Positions 20,951-31,300 of a stretch of DNA of 34,648 nucleotides are shown piece by piece. The notes beneath the pieces were generated by a model. The model was not told where the DNA came from and did not search any database. It was given only the letters and a program-made list of their open reading frames with translations. The first letter of the stretch is position 1, and every line of letters starts with the position of its first letter. Source of the DNA: a virus. The stretch lies in the IMG/VR virus record IMGVR_UViG_3300037558_000224, positions 1-34,648 of that record, one strand, 5' to 3'. Made by a program: the position numbers and the translations under genes.

Positions 20951-22978
20951 TTAGCCGGTTGGCGAGGCGATTGCCCTCAGATCGTCAGCTTTCTTCGCAA
21001 GCTCTAGTTCTTCCGTATCCACCATCACTTTGTGGTCAAGCTGAGACTCTTTGAGGTCCAGATCGTCGCTCTGCATAGCAAACGATTGCTGTGCTTTCAT
21101 CTGGTCTAGTTGTAGTTTCATCTGTGCCATCTGCGCGTCCATCTGCTGTTTGGCTTCTGCCAAAGCGGTCTGACGTTCTTGGATCTGCATTTGCTGTTGC
21201 TGCATTTGCATTTGCATCTCTTGCATCGGATCTGGCTGTGGTGGCGGCAGTTGCTCAGGCGGCGTCAGATAGTCTTGGACGTTCTTAATGCCCGAGTTCT
21301 CCATGACGTGCGACATGAGCTTGTACTGGTTTGGCGCTTGATACATGGACGACAGGGTAGGGTCCTGAGACATGAGCCCGTGTAAGGCCAAGTACTTCTG
21401 CGCCTCCTGCTCTTGTTCGCCATATCCGAGGTGCATCTCGACGGTCACATCGCGCTTAGATGCCCATTGCGCTGGGCTTATCTCGACGTAATCACCGGCT
21501 AGTTCAACAACCTTTTCGTCGGTCTCATTCTCGACGCATAGCTGGTAAACAATCTGATACAGGGGACGCAGGAAGTTGTTTGCGAAGTTGCGGGCGATGA
21601 TCTTCTGGCGTTGTTGAGACATGGTCGCAAGCTGCTCAACCATCGCGGCTGAGTTTTGCTTGCTGACTGCGTCTTTGTTGGTGCCTTGGCTAAGACGGCT
21701 AACGCCCGTCGTGTCTTCTTTGTCCTCGTCCAGCATTTGGATCGTGTTAAAGATAAACGGGTTTAGAGGTGCCTGCGCCATAGGCACAATAGCGTCAGGT
21801 CGGGTGACGTTGACAATGCCCCCGACGCGACCATCGATAAGCTCACGAGGGTTGGTAACACCGCCTTTCGTGACCACGTATCTCGGGTTGTTGGTGATCA
21901 TCGCGTGGTCAAGGATAGACCTTGTGAGCACCGTGCGGGCGTTCTGAATAGGCACGACCTTGCTGGCAAAGTTGTTTCCCCAGAAGGAATGCGGGATCGG
22001 CAGCGGGGTAAAGCAAACAAAGGGCTTTCGGTTCACGCGCTCCTGCTCAAGCAGGACATTGCCAGCCTTGACCAAGCGGTAAAGTTCAGCTTCGCCGGTG
22101 CCCTCGACATCAAGCATCGTGTAGCACTCGTAGCAGGTGACCGATCTTACCTGATCTTGGTATCCGAAGGCGTTGAAACCTCGGTCGCTGCCTATCTCTT
22201 CGTGACGCGCTAAGACCTCTGGATCAGTCTCCATCTCGGTGTCTTCATGGTCCCCGATCTTGTCGATCAGTTCCTCGTCGTAGCCCATTTGTCGAAGCTC
22301 TGAGATGGTCTTAGTTGATCTGTGAGCGCAGAACAGGACGTCATCAAGGTCCCGTGCTTGCGGCTCAATCAGAAACTCCTCGGGGGCGACGTTCTCAATA
22401 ACAACCTGAGAGGTGTCTTGGGTCACGCGAATGTCACCGCTGTAAAAGCCGAGGCTCTCCTCGATCTCTTCGATCTCAGTGTTGTCTTGAGCCAGTACGG
22501 CGTCAAGCTCATCCTCAGTCAGATCCTCGACGTATTCTAGGTGGCTCTCGGTCTGCTCTTTCCAGTAAACCCTGACGATGCCGCAGCGGGCAATGAGACC
22601 GTCGTGTATGGCGGTGCTCATCACAGAGTAGAGGTCGTTCTGCCTGTGGGCCACGTAGTCAGTGTATTCGGTGCAAACCTCTGCCATCTTAACGTCGTCG
22701 GCGTTCTGTGGGGCAAAGCGCACGGTTTTGTTACCGCTGGCGAATGTCTCAAGCAGCGCAGCTTTCATCGACTCGACGCTGTCGTAGACGTCCATTGAGA
22801 CATATGAAGAGTTGCCGTCGTGGGCTTTCTTTGGCAGCGTGGCGTTGTAATAGTCTACAGCTTTCTTGCGCTCACGGCTGATCTGGCTGTCGTAGTAGCC
22901 GACGGATCTGCGGATGTTGGCATCAAGGATCTTAACGATGCCCTCGTCGTCCAACTTCTTATAATCTTTCGTTTGCAT
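20951..22978 (-). CDS. Portal protein
   Basis: This 675-residue protein should form the dodecameric ring through which DNA enters and leaves the head. The body matches the P22/SU10-type portal layout: an early basic helical stretch, VAPEEFLIEPQARDLDDVLF in the middle, then TPLPIPHSFWGNNFASKVVP. A stem region with SRLSQGTNKDAVSKQNSAAM follows. The last 110 residues are Gln/Met-rich coiled coil, the barrel/crown end. It starts 5 nt before the end of the large terminase stop region, so the two are effectively coupled. The length is normal for the class. Confidence 0.93.
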   Translation of the reverse strand: MQTKDYKKLDDEGIVKILDANIRRSVGYYDSQISRERKKAVDYYNATLPKKAHDGNSSYVSMDVYDSVESMKAALLETFASGNKTVRFAPQNADDVKMAEVCTEYTDYVAHRQNDLYSVMSTAIHDGLIARCGIVRVYWKEQTESHLEYVEDLTEDELDAVLAQDNTEIEEIEESLGFYSGDIRVTQDTSQVVIENVAPEEFLIEPQARDLDDVLFCAHRSTKTISELRQMGYDEELIDKIGDHEDTEMETDPEVLARHEEIGSDRGFNAFGYQDQVRSVTCYECYTMLDVEGTGEAELYRLVKAGNVLLEQERVNRKPFVCFTPLPIPHSFWGNNFASKVVPIQNARTVLTRSILDHAMITNNPRYVVTKGGVTNPRELIDGRVGGIVNVTRPDAIVPMAQAPLNPFIFNTIQMLDEDKEDTTGVSRLSQGTNKDAVSKQNSAAMVEQLATMSQQRQKIIARNFANNFLRPLYQIVYQLCVENETDEKVVELAGDYVEISPAQWASKRDVTVEMHLGYGEQEQEAQKYLALHGLMSQDPTLSSMYQAPNQYKLMSHVMENSGIKNVQDYLTPPEQLPPPQPDPMQEMQMQMQQQQMQIQERQTALAEAKQQMDAQMAQMKLQLDQMKAQQSFAMQSDDLDLKESQLDHKVMVDTEELELAKKADDLRAIASPTG

Positions 22979-22982
22979 TCGG

Positions 22983-24563
22983 CTATACCATTTCTATGTA
23001 GTGATCGTCTGTTGATTCAATAGGCTCCCAAGCGCCTTCGTGGATGTGGTTGGCTAAGGCCAGCGACATGACGCAGTCGTCAAAGCACCCTGCCTCGGCT
23101 TCCATCGCGCCGGTCTCGGTAACAATGTAAGTAAGCATCTCGCGGAGCGTGACCTTGCAGTTAAGCTCTAGCTCGTCGTCTCGGTGGCTAGCTCGTAGCT
23201 GATCGATGATCAAAGGCTTGGTCTTGGAGGTCGTGGTAAACCCGAGCTTCACGGTCTCGCGGTCTGTCAGCTTATCGACTTGGACCTCAGTGTAGAAGTT
23301 AGGATAGGCCATGTCTTTCCCGAGCCGAGTACACGTCAGAATACCGTGGCTGTTGTTTTCCACGATTATCAAGGCCTCATTGTAATACTCGCCCAGCGCA
23401 TAGAGCACGGTCGCGAAGTAGTCGGGATGCACATGACTGCGCCACACAGCGACCTGACGCTTCTTGCTGTCGAGGATCTGAGCGCAGGAGTAGTCACCGC
23501 CTCTCACGCCCATGCTGACGTCGGCTCCTATGACATACTGCTCACCGTCAACGTGTGGCCGGTAGATCGATAGTTCACCTCGGGCGTTGTCCAGCCAGTC
23601 GTCGCCTTCAAGGGCAAGCCGCTGCTTAAGTTCTTCGGTCTCAGACAGCCGCGACAGGAGCTTGTCGGGGTTAAACACTGGTCGCCCAGTTGTCAGGAAC
23701 GCCTCGTCTGGGTAACTCGGGTACTCCTGCCGAAAGAGGTCTAAGCCATTCTGCGCGACCTTGCGTCGGCGAAACATAAGCTGCTCGTCATCGAGGTCAT
23801 ACTCGGCAGCGAGGTCTATCTCGTCGGGGGTACGCTCGAAGTTGTCGGGGACGGGCTCACGATAATCGGGGTCGGTGAACCACGGGATGAAGACAGGGAC
23901 ATACCCGTTGGTACCATCGACGGCACCTTTCCAGAGGTCGTAGAATATACCCGAGATACCATTGGCGGTGCTCTCGACAAAGATCGCCGTGCCGTTAGTG
24001 TTGGGCACCGCTTGCGTCAGTCCATTCCAGTTTTCAAGGGCTGTGCTCTTCTGCCAGAACGCAAGCTCAGATGCGTGGACATGGGTCAACGTCTCGCCGC
24101 GACCAATGCTCTCCCCGCCTGCTGTCGCGACCACAAAGCTACTGTCGAGCACGTCGAAGCTCAGTTCTCGGCGGGAGCTATACTTGGTGTGAGGCTTAAG
24201 GATCTCAGGACAGTTCTCATGGTAACGCTTGGTCATATCAAAGAGTGCTCGGGTACTGTCCGAGTGGTGCGTGACCACCATCGCTTTGCTGGCGTTACGC
24301 TGGCTGACGCTGAAGTACAAGTAACCGCCTGTGTATGTACTGAGACCCTGCTGTCGGGCCTTCAAGATAATAATGCGGACCTTGCCTTCAGACGCCAACT
24401 GTGCCTCGACAGCATCGTTGAGGATGGTCTGGGCGTTGTTCAGTTTAAGCGGTGCAATCTCACCCGCCTTGGTACGGATCTTTAGTGCGCTGGGCGCATA
24501 GAAGCTAAAGTCATTTAGCAGGCGTTTCCTCACTGCTACCAATTTGGGGTCTAATGCTGTCAT
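22983..24563 (-). CDS. terL: Terminase large subunit
   Basis: This 526-residue motor packages DNA into the procapsid. The ATPase domain has a Walker A-like KARQQGLST (residues 68-76), a Walker B region at HVHASE (161-166) and coupling segment VESTANG (197-202). The RNase H-like nuclease domain has D348 (IGADVSMG), E402 (VENNSHG) and D495-D496 (FDDCVMSLALA). All metal-binding acids are present. The start at 24563 lies inside the small subunit gene (53-nt overlap, other frame). The N-terminal pattern VRKRLLNDFSFYAPSALKI fits related terminases, which supports this start. Confidence 0.95.
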   Translation of the reverse strand: MTALDPKLVAVRKRLLNDFSFYAPSALKIRTKAGEIAPLKLNNAQTILNDAVEAQLASEGKVRIIILKARQQGLSTYTGGYLYFSVSQRNASKAMVVTHHSDSTRALFDMTKRYHENCPEILKPHTKYSSRRELSFDVLDSSFVVATAGGESIGRGETLTHVHASELAFWQKSTALENWNGLTQAVPNTNGTAIFVESTANGISGIFYDLWKGAVDGTNGYVPVFIPWFTDPDYREPVPDNFERTPDEIDLAAEYDLDDEQLMFRRRKVAQNGLDLFRQEYPSYPDEAFLTTGRPVFNPDKLLSRLSETEELKQRLALEGDDWLDNARGELSIYRPHVDGEQYVIGADVSMGVRGGDYSCAQILDSKKRQVAVWRSHVHPDYFATVLYALGEYYNEALIIVENNSHGILTCTRLGKDMAYPNFYTEVQVDKLTDRETVKLGFTTTSKTKPLIIDQLRASHRDDELELNCKVTLREMLTYIVTETGAMEAEAGCFDDCVMSLALANHIHEGAWEPIESTDDHYIEMV

Positions 24564-25074
24564 CTGTGCTCTCTGTTAACTTAAGCTGCTCGTCATCCTG
24601 TGGCCCGTCGTGCTCGATGAGTAGCGATGACAAGAAGCTCTCCGCTTTGCCGACAGTGACCTCTACGCTGGCCGCTGGCTTCGATCTGGTGAAGTCTAAG
24701 ACCAGCCGTGCAGCCGTAAGCTTGTCGCGGTTCTGCGCGGGTTCACGCATGATTGACACAGCAGCGCGTAAGGCTTCCTTGCTGTATTCATCGTTTATGT
24801 CGAATTGTTCGCTCATGATTGCGACCACCTTGTCTGCTTCGGCTCGGGCCTTTTCTCGGATTGGCACTAGCTGTGCTGCTGTGTAACCGTCTAATGCGCC
24901 AATTGGACGACCCGCGTTCTTCTTGGGTTTATTGCTCCACTGCTTTCTTAAAGCGCGGCCTTCGGGCGTTTTCATTAAGTTGCTAAAGTAGTGGTTCTTC
25001 TTTGGTGTGCTTTTCTTTGGATACTTTAGCTCTTCTTTTGCCACCTTGTTTCGGGCCTTCTTTGGTGCGCCCAT
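24511..25074 (-). CDS. Terminase small subunit
   Basis: This protein of 187 residues should recognise phage DNA for packaging. A basic N terminus (MGAPKKARNKVAKEELK) is followed by a helical core with AGRPIGALDGYTAAQLVPI and REPAQNRDKLTAARLVLDFT. An acidic tail follows. ATG 25074 has AGGAG 7 nt upstream; the longer frame to 25095 lacks this. Placement directly before the large subunit, with overlap, supports the call. The sequence of small subunits is poorly conserved, so the family is inferred in part from position. Confidence 0.85.
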   Translation of the reverse strand: MGAPKKARNKVAKEELKYPKKSTPKKNHYFSNLMKTPEGRALRKQWSNKPKKNAGRPIGALDGYTAAQLVPIREKARAEADKVVAIMSEQFDINDEYSKEALRAAVSIMREPAQNRDKLTAARLVLDFTRSKPAASVEVTVGKAESFLSSLLIEHDGPQDDEQLKLTESTDDSIRPQIGSSEETPAK

Positions 25075-25255
25075 TTGCCAACTCCTGCTTAACAATTCTC
25101 AGTGATTGCTGCGAAGATCCGCAGAATTGATCTGGTGGCAACGCAGCCTCCATCTCTGTGTAGATCGCAAGCTTGTCGGGGCTCGAAAGGGACGACGTGC
25201 GAACCCAGTCTATGCGCTTCAGCATGTCCGCGAAGTTAAATGCTGTTGTTATCAT
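24983..25255 (-). CDS. Hypothetical protein overlapping the small terminase gene
   Basis: This 90-residue protein begins MITTAFNFADMLKRIDWVR, with a helical N-terminal part and a very basic C-terminal end (TKEGPKQGGKRRAKVSKEKH). AAGGAGAG lies about 11 nt upstream of ATG 25255, a reasonable ribosome binding site. Its last 92 nt are read in another frame inside the small terminase gene, and the terminase ribosome binding site falls within it. The basic tail suggests nucleic acid or capsid contact. I recognise no family. Confidence 0.6.
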   Translation of the reverse strand: MITTAFNFADMLKRIDWVRTSSLSSPDKLAIYTEMEAALPPDQFCGSSQQSLRIVKQELANGRTKEGPKQGGKRRAKVSKEKHTKEEPLL

Positions 25256-25286
25256 TGTGGGGTGCTCTCCTTGTTAGCTTATTAGT

Positions 25287-25343
25287 TTACTTCTTTGGTG
25301 GACGGCCCTTCTTAGAGCCGTAAGTGCCTTTGCCTTGGGGCAT
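25287..25343 (-). CDS. 18-residue basic peptide MPQGKGTYGSKKGRPPKK
   Basis: ATG 25341-25343 to TAA 25287-25289. AAGGAG lies exactly 6 nt upstream of the ATG, the best ribosome binding site in the neighbourhood. It sits in the gap between the giant virion gene and the terminase region. I recall near-identical short peptides of the form MPxGKGTYGxxxGRPPKK in marine phages; this is memory, not a search. The GKGTYG and GRPPKK blocks look like a DNA-binding or AT-hook-like tail. The gene is far too short for standard gene callers. Confidence 0.7.
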   Translation of the reverse strand: MPQGKGTYGSKKGRPPKK

Positions 25344-25365
25344 AAGCTTCTCCTTTTCTTGGGGG

Positions 25366-28300
25366 TTACGCGGCGAACTGTTGCTGTGACAGAGCACCGG
25401 CTTGGGGTGACAATGCGCCCGCAGGCATTTGCTGGCGCTGTTGCTCTTCCTCTTCCTCCTCGGCGCGACCGTTGAGCATCATGGCGAGAACGACGGCGAC
25501 GATGGTTGCGAATGGGTAGGCGTGAAGCTTCAAGTCTGGGTTGCCCGAGGCGTTGAGGTTCTCTTTAATTAACCGCGAGGTGGTTGGTGCAACGGCTTTT
25601 GCCAGACGTGGGTTCACAAAGTACAAGAGCACGGGATCAACAGCCCTCTCGTCTGCTTGGTTTATATAGTCCAAGAAACGATTGACGCGGGGCGTCTGTG
25701 ATGGGTCATCTTTACGGGCTTGCAGTGCCGCCATGACCCGACGAACAGGCCGTCGTTGTTTGGGGTTATTCTCAACGTAAAGATCAATGTTCTTTTGGAT
25801 ATTGTCGATCTCTTTGTAGACGCGCTTGCGGACACTGTCGCTGTATTCTGAGTTGTCCTGCATCATACGGTCAATGACGCTTTCAAAGCCGCTGTCTTTA
25901 GCCGCTGCGTGACCAAGCTCATGTAATACAGTGGTCAGTGCATAGAGGTCGTTGACGTTACCAAGCGTCTCAGCTTGAGCACCAGCGTTCATGCCCCAGA
26001 CAGTGCGACCTAGCTCGGAGTAAGCGCCTCTGATGCCTTTAGCATTCTCTGTCAGTGGGCGACCCATGTCGTCAAACATCTCTTGCTGGCTGTCAAACAG
26101 ACGAACACTGACGTTAAGAGCTTTACTAAGTTGCAAAGCGGCATCGATGTCTTGGATGCCGTCAGCGTACTTTGTACCGGCCTTGCCGATCTCAAACGCA
26201 GGGCGAACGAAGGGAAGCTGTGCTTTCACTTGATCAGGTGTAGCAGGCTGGGAGCCAAGCATCTTGTTGACCAGCGACTTCATGTTGAGCGGGGATTGCG
26301 GTTGTGGCTGCTGTGTTAAAGCGCCTGCGCTCTGGTCTGCAATGTCTTGGTCGAAGGACTGCTCGATCATTTCGTCCGGTGCGATGTTCTCAGACCACGT
26401 CCATGAAGGCATTACGCCTATCTTTTGGTCTGCAAACTTAGTGTCCTCAACACTGGCAGTTTGGTTGTTTTCTCCGTGCGGGCCATAGTTCAAATACGAG
26501 TTCTGACCTCGCGTTTCGCTAGTCATTGCGCCTCGGGCAGGGCCAACAAACAAACGAATGTGAGCTTGGAACGCATTCTCTTCGCCGCGTGCTCGGAAGC
26601 CTGATCCCTCTAATCCATGACCAAACGCATCGTGTACGGCTCTGAATAAATCATTATACAGTACATCTTTGGGGGAGCCATCTTCGTTTACCCAAGTTTC
26701 GCCAGACGTCTCCAGCAAAGGGTTGTCATCGAAGGTTGCATTCTCGTCGCTTCCGTAGCCTTCATCAGTTGGGAAAATGCCCATACGCTTGTTTAAGCGG
26801 AGGTCCTCCAGCGCAGTGACTGGGCTGTCCCCGTAGCCACTGTCGGGGTCAATGAAAAAGAAGGTGTACCCGTCCTGCACAAGAGCGTCATACTGGGCTT
26901 TGGTTTGCCTAATCATATCAGCATATGCAGCTTTGACCGCTGGATCGTTAGGCTGATCTTTCATCTGATCGTAAGCTTCTGCCACTCTTGCGCCAAAAGC
27001 AGGGTCTACATTTACAAACTCGCCCTGTGCAACATACGGGATATTGTTTTCGGCGGCGTACTTTTCGACGACCTTGACTAGGTTTTGGATCGGGCCTTTG
27101 TGGCCTCGGAGAACCGGCGCATCTTCAAGCGGCGTAAGCTGCCCGTTCGAATCCCTGCGGCTTCTTCCTCTGCCTCTGTCGTTGGCCTGTTTGCCTCGTA
27201 GTATGCCTGCTGGCTCTTGGTCAAAGGATTGTCCTGCGTCGAGGCTGTTTGTTCCTCCGTTAACGGCATCAAGGGCCCGTCCATCGGAAACTGCTTGATC
27301 TTGCCGTAATTCTTCATCAGTTCTTCGAACTTGCTTGCCATGTTCTTTTGCTTTCTCCGCTAAGGCCTTAAGGTTTACTTCATCTCTGAAATACCAAGGC
27401 GCATTCCCACTTTGTGATACGCGGAATTTACTTGGAATAACCCCGCTTTTCGCGCTTTTTACCGCTTCTAAGAAGGAAGTAAACTCTGGGACGGTGAATT
27501 TAAAGTCCCCAGCATTGGGAACATTGTAAATAAATCCCTTTTTGCCATCAATGATGCCGTATCTAGCGCCATAAGCAAAGGCCCCATATTCGCCTTCTTT
27601 AGCCATAACACCGTCTAGCGGGTTAGGGTCACCTTTTGCCCGTGCTAAAATAGCGTCTATTGTTGCATGAGAGGCTTCCTGCTCTGATGAGGCCACCCAC
27701 GTTTCCCAGTGATAGCGTCCAAGGCTAGCGACTTCTGGCCTGCCAATGTCTTGGTATATTTGCGGGAGCCTGCTTAATAAAGATTGCTCTAATGCTTCGT
27801 AAATGAGCAGACCCCTTGCGCCGTTTGTCAGAGTTGAAAGCTGGGAGCCAGTGACAGTCTTGCCCTTGTCTTTAAAGCCATCATATAAGTTAAGGCCATC
27901 AAAACGGCCATCGTTCCACATCTGCCGCATCTGCACACGGTCCATAACGACCACGTCATCAAAACCGGCGACCAGCAGAGTGAATGAAACTACTTTGTTA
28001 TCTACGCCAACGCCTTCGCCCATCCGCATGAACTGACGCCGGATCTCTTTGCCGGTGGACTTCGGATCGGCCATCATGTCGTGAATGACTTGCAACCTCG
28101 ACCGTCCATCACCAAGGCCTGCGTCACGCGACATTTTCAACAGGAAATCTCTGCCAAAACCATTGAGGTTGTGCATTGCTCCTGCGCCAGATTGCCCAGA
28201 GCCTCGCGGTGCTGTTGTTTCTGCCCATGCGTAAAACGCAGGCATTTGGTCTTTTAAAGTTCCATCAGCCGCTGCGCCTATCCACTTATCAATGCCATCA

Positions 28301-31300
28301 AAGCTGTCAATGAATAGACTTTCTTGCGTGTAGGGGCTAACGCCTTTTGAAAGAAACGACCAAAGGAATAGACGCCCTGTATCGTTAACACTTATCGTAC
28401 CATCGATGTAGGCCTGACGAAACTCCCGCGCATTTGCAAAACCGTGATCAGCGTCTGCAATTTGACCAGCCGTCAGCTTTGATAACAGCGCCTGCGCTCC
28501 ACCATTGTTTATATCGTCAATAAACTGCCGTGGCGGGGCGGGGATGTCTCTTGTTGCTAGGGCGTCACCCATCATGTTAGTCCAAGACGTTACCGACTCG
28601 GCAGGGTCTGGGTAGCGGGATAAAACCTCATCAATTGCATTGATCTGCGCTGAAGCATTTTTGTTGTTGGTTTTGATCGTGAATAAGGGCTTACCATCAC
28701 GCGCTTTTGGAGCTTTTACGCGCAAGTGTGGCATAAAACCGTGGGTGTTTTTAGTCGCTTTTATCTGCCCGTCCACTACCGGCATAGGCACACTCAGACT
28801 TGCAGTTTGCTTGAACACAGGCTTGGCAGGGCCTTGCTTTGGTGCTGGCCCAAAGTCCTCGTCAAGCGCCAGATCAGTGCCGGTGCTTGTCGGGGGCTGC
28901 TGGCGACCACTGCGGGCTTGCTGTCGCAGAACACGCTCGACGTAAGGCATGATGTGTCGATTGATTAGGCTTTCGCTGATCCCGTCGGACTTGAGCCTGC
29001 TTACGACATCCATAGCCGCCACTGCGGGGTCACTGCCAAGGTTGTACTGTAGTTCATCGAGGGCAGTCAGCAGTCTACCGCGCTCGGCAGGGGTCAGGCT
29101 TGTGTTTGCAGCGAGGCCTTGGCGCAGCTTCTCAAGCTGGGCGCGGTTGTCATCGATGCCCTGTTGCACGGCTGGACTGCGGCCCTGTGGCTGCTGTTGC
29201 TGCTGGGCGGTGCCTGCTGATGACTGGGCCGTAGAGGGTCCGAAGCCTGCGCGTCTGCGGGCTCGTTGTGCAAGTGGATTATCAGGCTGATCTTCGCGTA
29301 AGGCGTCAAGCTCTTCGCTCTGATTCAAAGTACCGTTGATAGCTTGAATCCAAGGCGAAATGTCGTCAATACTGTTGCCTTCACCAGCCAAGTTGCGTCG
29401 GGTTTGGTCAACGTAAACCATGACGTCGGGAGTAGTGTCTGGCGCAGTTTCAATGTAATCGAGAAGCTTGTTTAAGCCATCTGGGCTAAGGCCGGTGCCT
29501 GCTAGTATGCTTCCGACTGGGCTGTTGATATTGTCGCCGCCATCTCTTTTATCATTGTACGCTTGTAGACCAGCCCGTGTTGACGAGGCTTGCTGTGCTT
29601 GCTGTAAACGCTGCTCTCGGAAGCTTGGGGGACGAGGCGCGGGCAGACCAGCTTTGTCTTTGTTCTCTTTAATGAACTTATCAACACTGCTGTAAGTGCC
29701 TCGGGCTTTGTCGAGACGCTGTCCTATACTGGCGACGGCTTGCTGTCCTAAAAGAGATAGTCCGCTTGTGTTCAAACCAAAAGACAAAGAAGCGATTGGA
29801 CGCACTACGCGCTCTACGGCCACAGCAGATTTGTCGTAGCCTGTTCCCCCGCCTAGAACAGAGAACATATCAGTAAACTTAGAAAGTTTGCCTTGATAAT
29901 CGTTGTTGTGAACCTCGGTCATTATCTGAGATTCGCGGATCAGGTTCATCAAGGCCTGACCTTCGGTGTAACCGCCAACCAAGTCTTGCAGCGCAAGGAA
30001 GTTCTCTGCAGTGACAACCGACTTTGTCTTGTTTCGCGCCATCTTCTGAGCAACAGCAGCGCGAACCTTTTTAAAGCGCTGGTCAAAGGTATCTTGGTCG
30101 CTTTTGCGAAGCAGTTCTTTTAGGTCGGCTGCTTTATCTGCAATCTCACCTACGAGGTCTGTGTGAGCCGCTTCTACGACAGCCCTTGCCCCCGTCTGGG
30201 ACATTTTGTCGATATCTTGGAGGTCAAACGTGTTGCCATTTAAGTCGCCGCCGGTAGCAATCTTATCAAGACGACGCGCAAATGTAGCTGCAGCCTGCTG
30301 GTGCTCTCTAGTAAGGTTCTCAATGGCCTCAATGGAACCATCATCTTTGAATAGCCGAGTAGCCTTGCCTGCGGTCTCTGTGGTGGCGGTCATGGCCCCA
30401 CCCATTGCTGCACCAAGAACTGCTGAATCTATGTTTCGGTCAAGAACCTCTTTGCCAGTATACTCGGCACCTTGTGTGGCCGCTGTCCCCATAATGACGT
30501 TCTCTTGAGCCGCCTCGGTCACGCCCTCGATAGCCATGCCGCGCATGATATTCTTTGCAATCTTACCTTTGCCTGCCTTACGGAGTGCAGCGGTAATCTC
30601 ATCAAGAGACATAGTCAGTAGTTTGTCTTTTGAGATGCCCAGTGCTTTACTAGCGCCAAACCTGTCAAGCAGACCAACTATTGTACCGCCAATCACAGCA
30701 GCATTTGGGTTGTAGTCGTCTTCGCTTACTTTGGACTTTAGTTCATCGGTGGTTTCACCAATTCCCATTCCAACAGTCCCAACAGTAGTGAGGCCCGCGA
30801 TTAAAGTTGCGATTGGTACATGGTAAGGCGCAGTAAGAGCCGCCGCTGCATAGCCCCCATATGTTGCAAGCGTAGGTATGGAGTTCTCAACCATCTTCTC
30901 GCCAACAAAACCAAGTTTGTCTGCAGCGCCTTCTTGGTCTAGAAAGCTGCCTTGATATGTTGACTGGTAACCACGACGGGCAATGTCTGCCTCGTTCTTT
31001 TCGACAACAGACCGTCCATATTGAGCCATAGGACCGCCAACAGCGGGGACCGCCTGCTCAATGAAACGACCAGTGCCTTCAATAGCATTGCCTACAAGCG
31101 TTTGCGCCCTATCCACTGCAAACATGCCTCGGCTTGCGTTAGGGTCAACGTAACGCTCAGGCTGCTCGGGCTGGGCGGCTGCGGGCTGCTGTTGTCCGCC
31201 CTGCTGTGCCATCATCTGCTCTATGGCTGCATACGCGGCCTCGGGGTTAGCCACGCCTTCGACCTTGAACTTGCGCCCATCGGGCAGTTCAACTTGGAAA

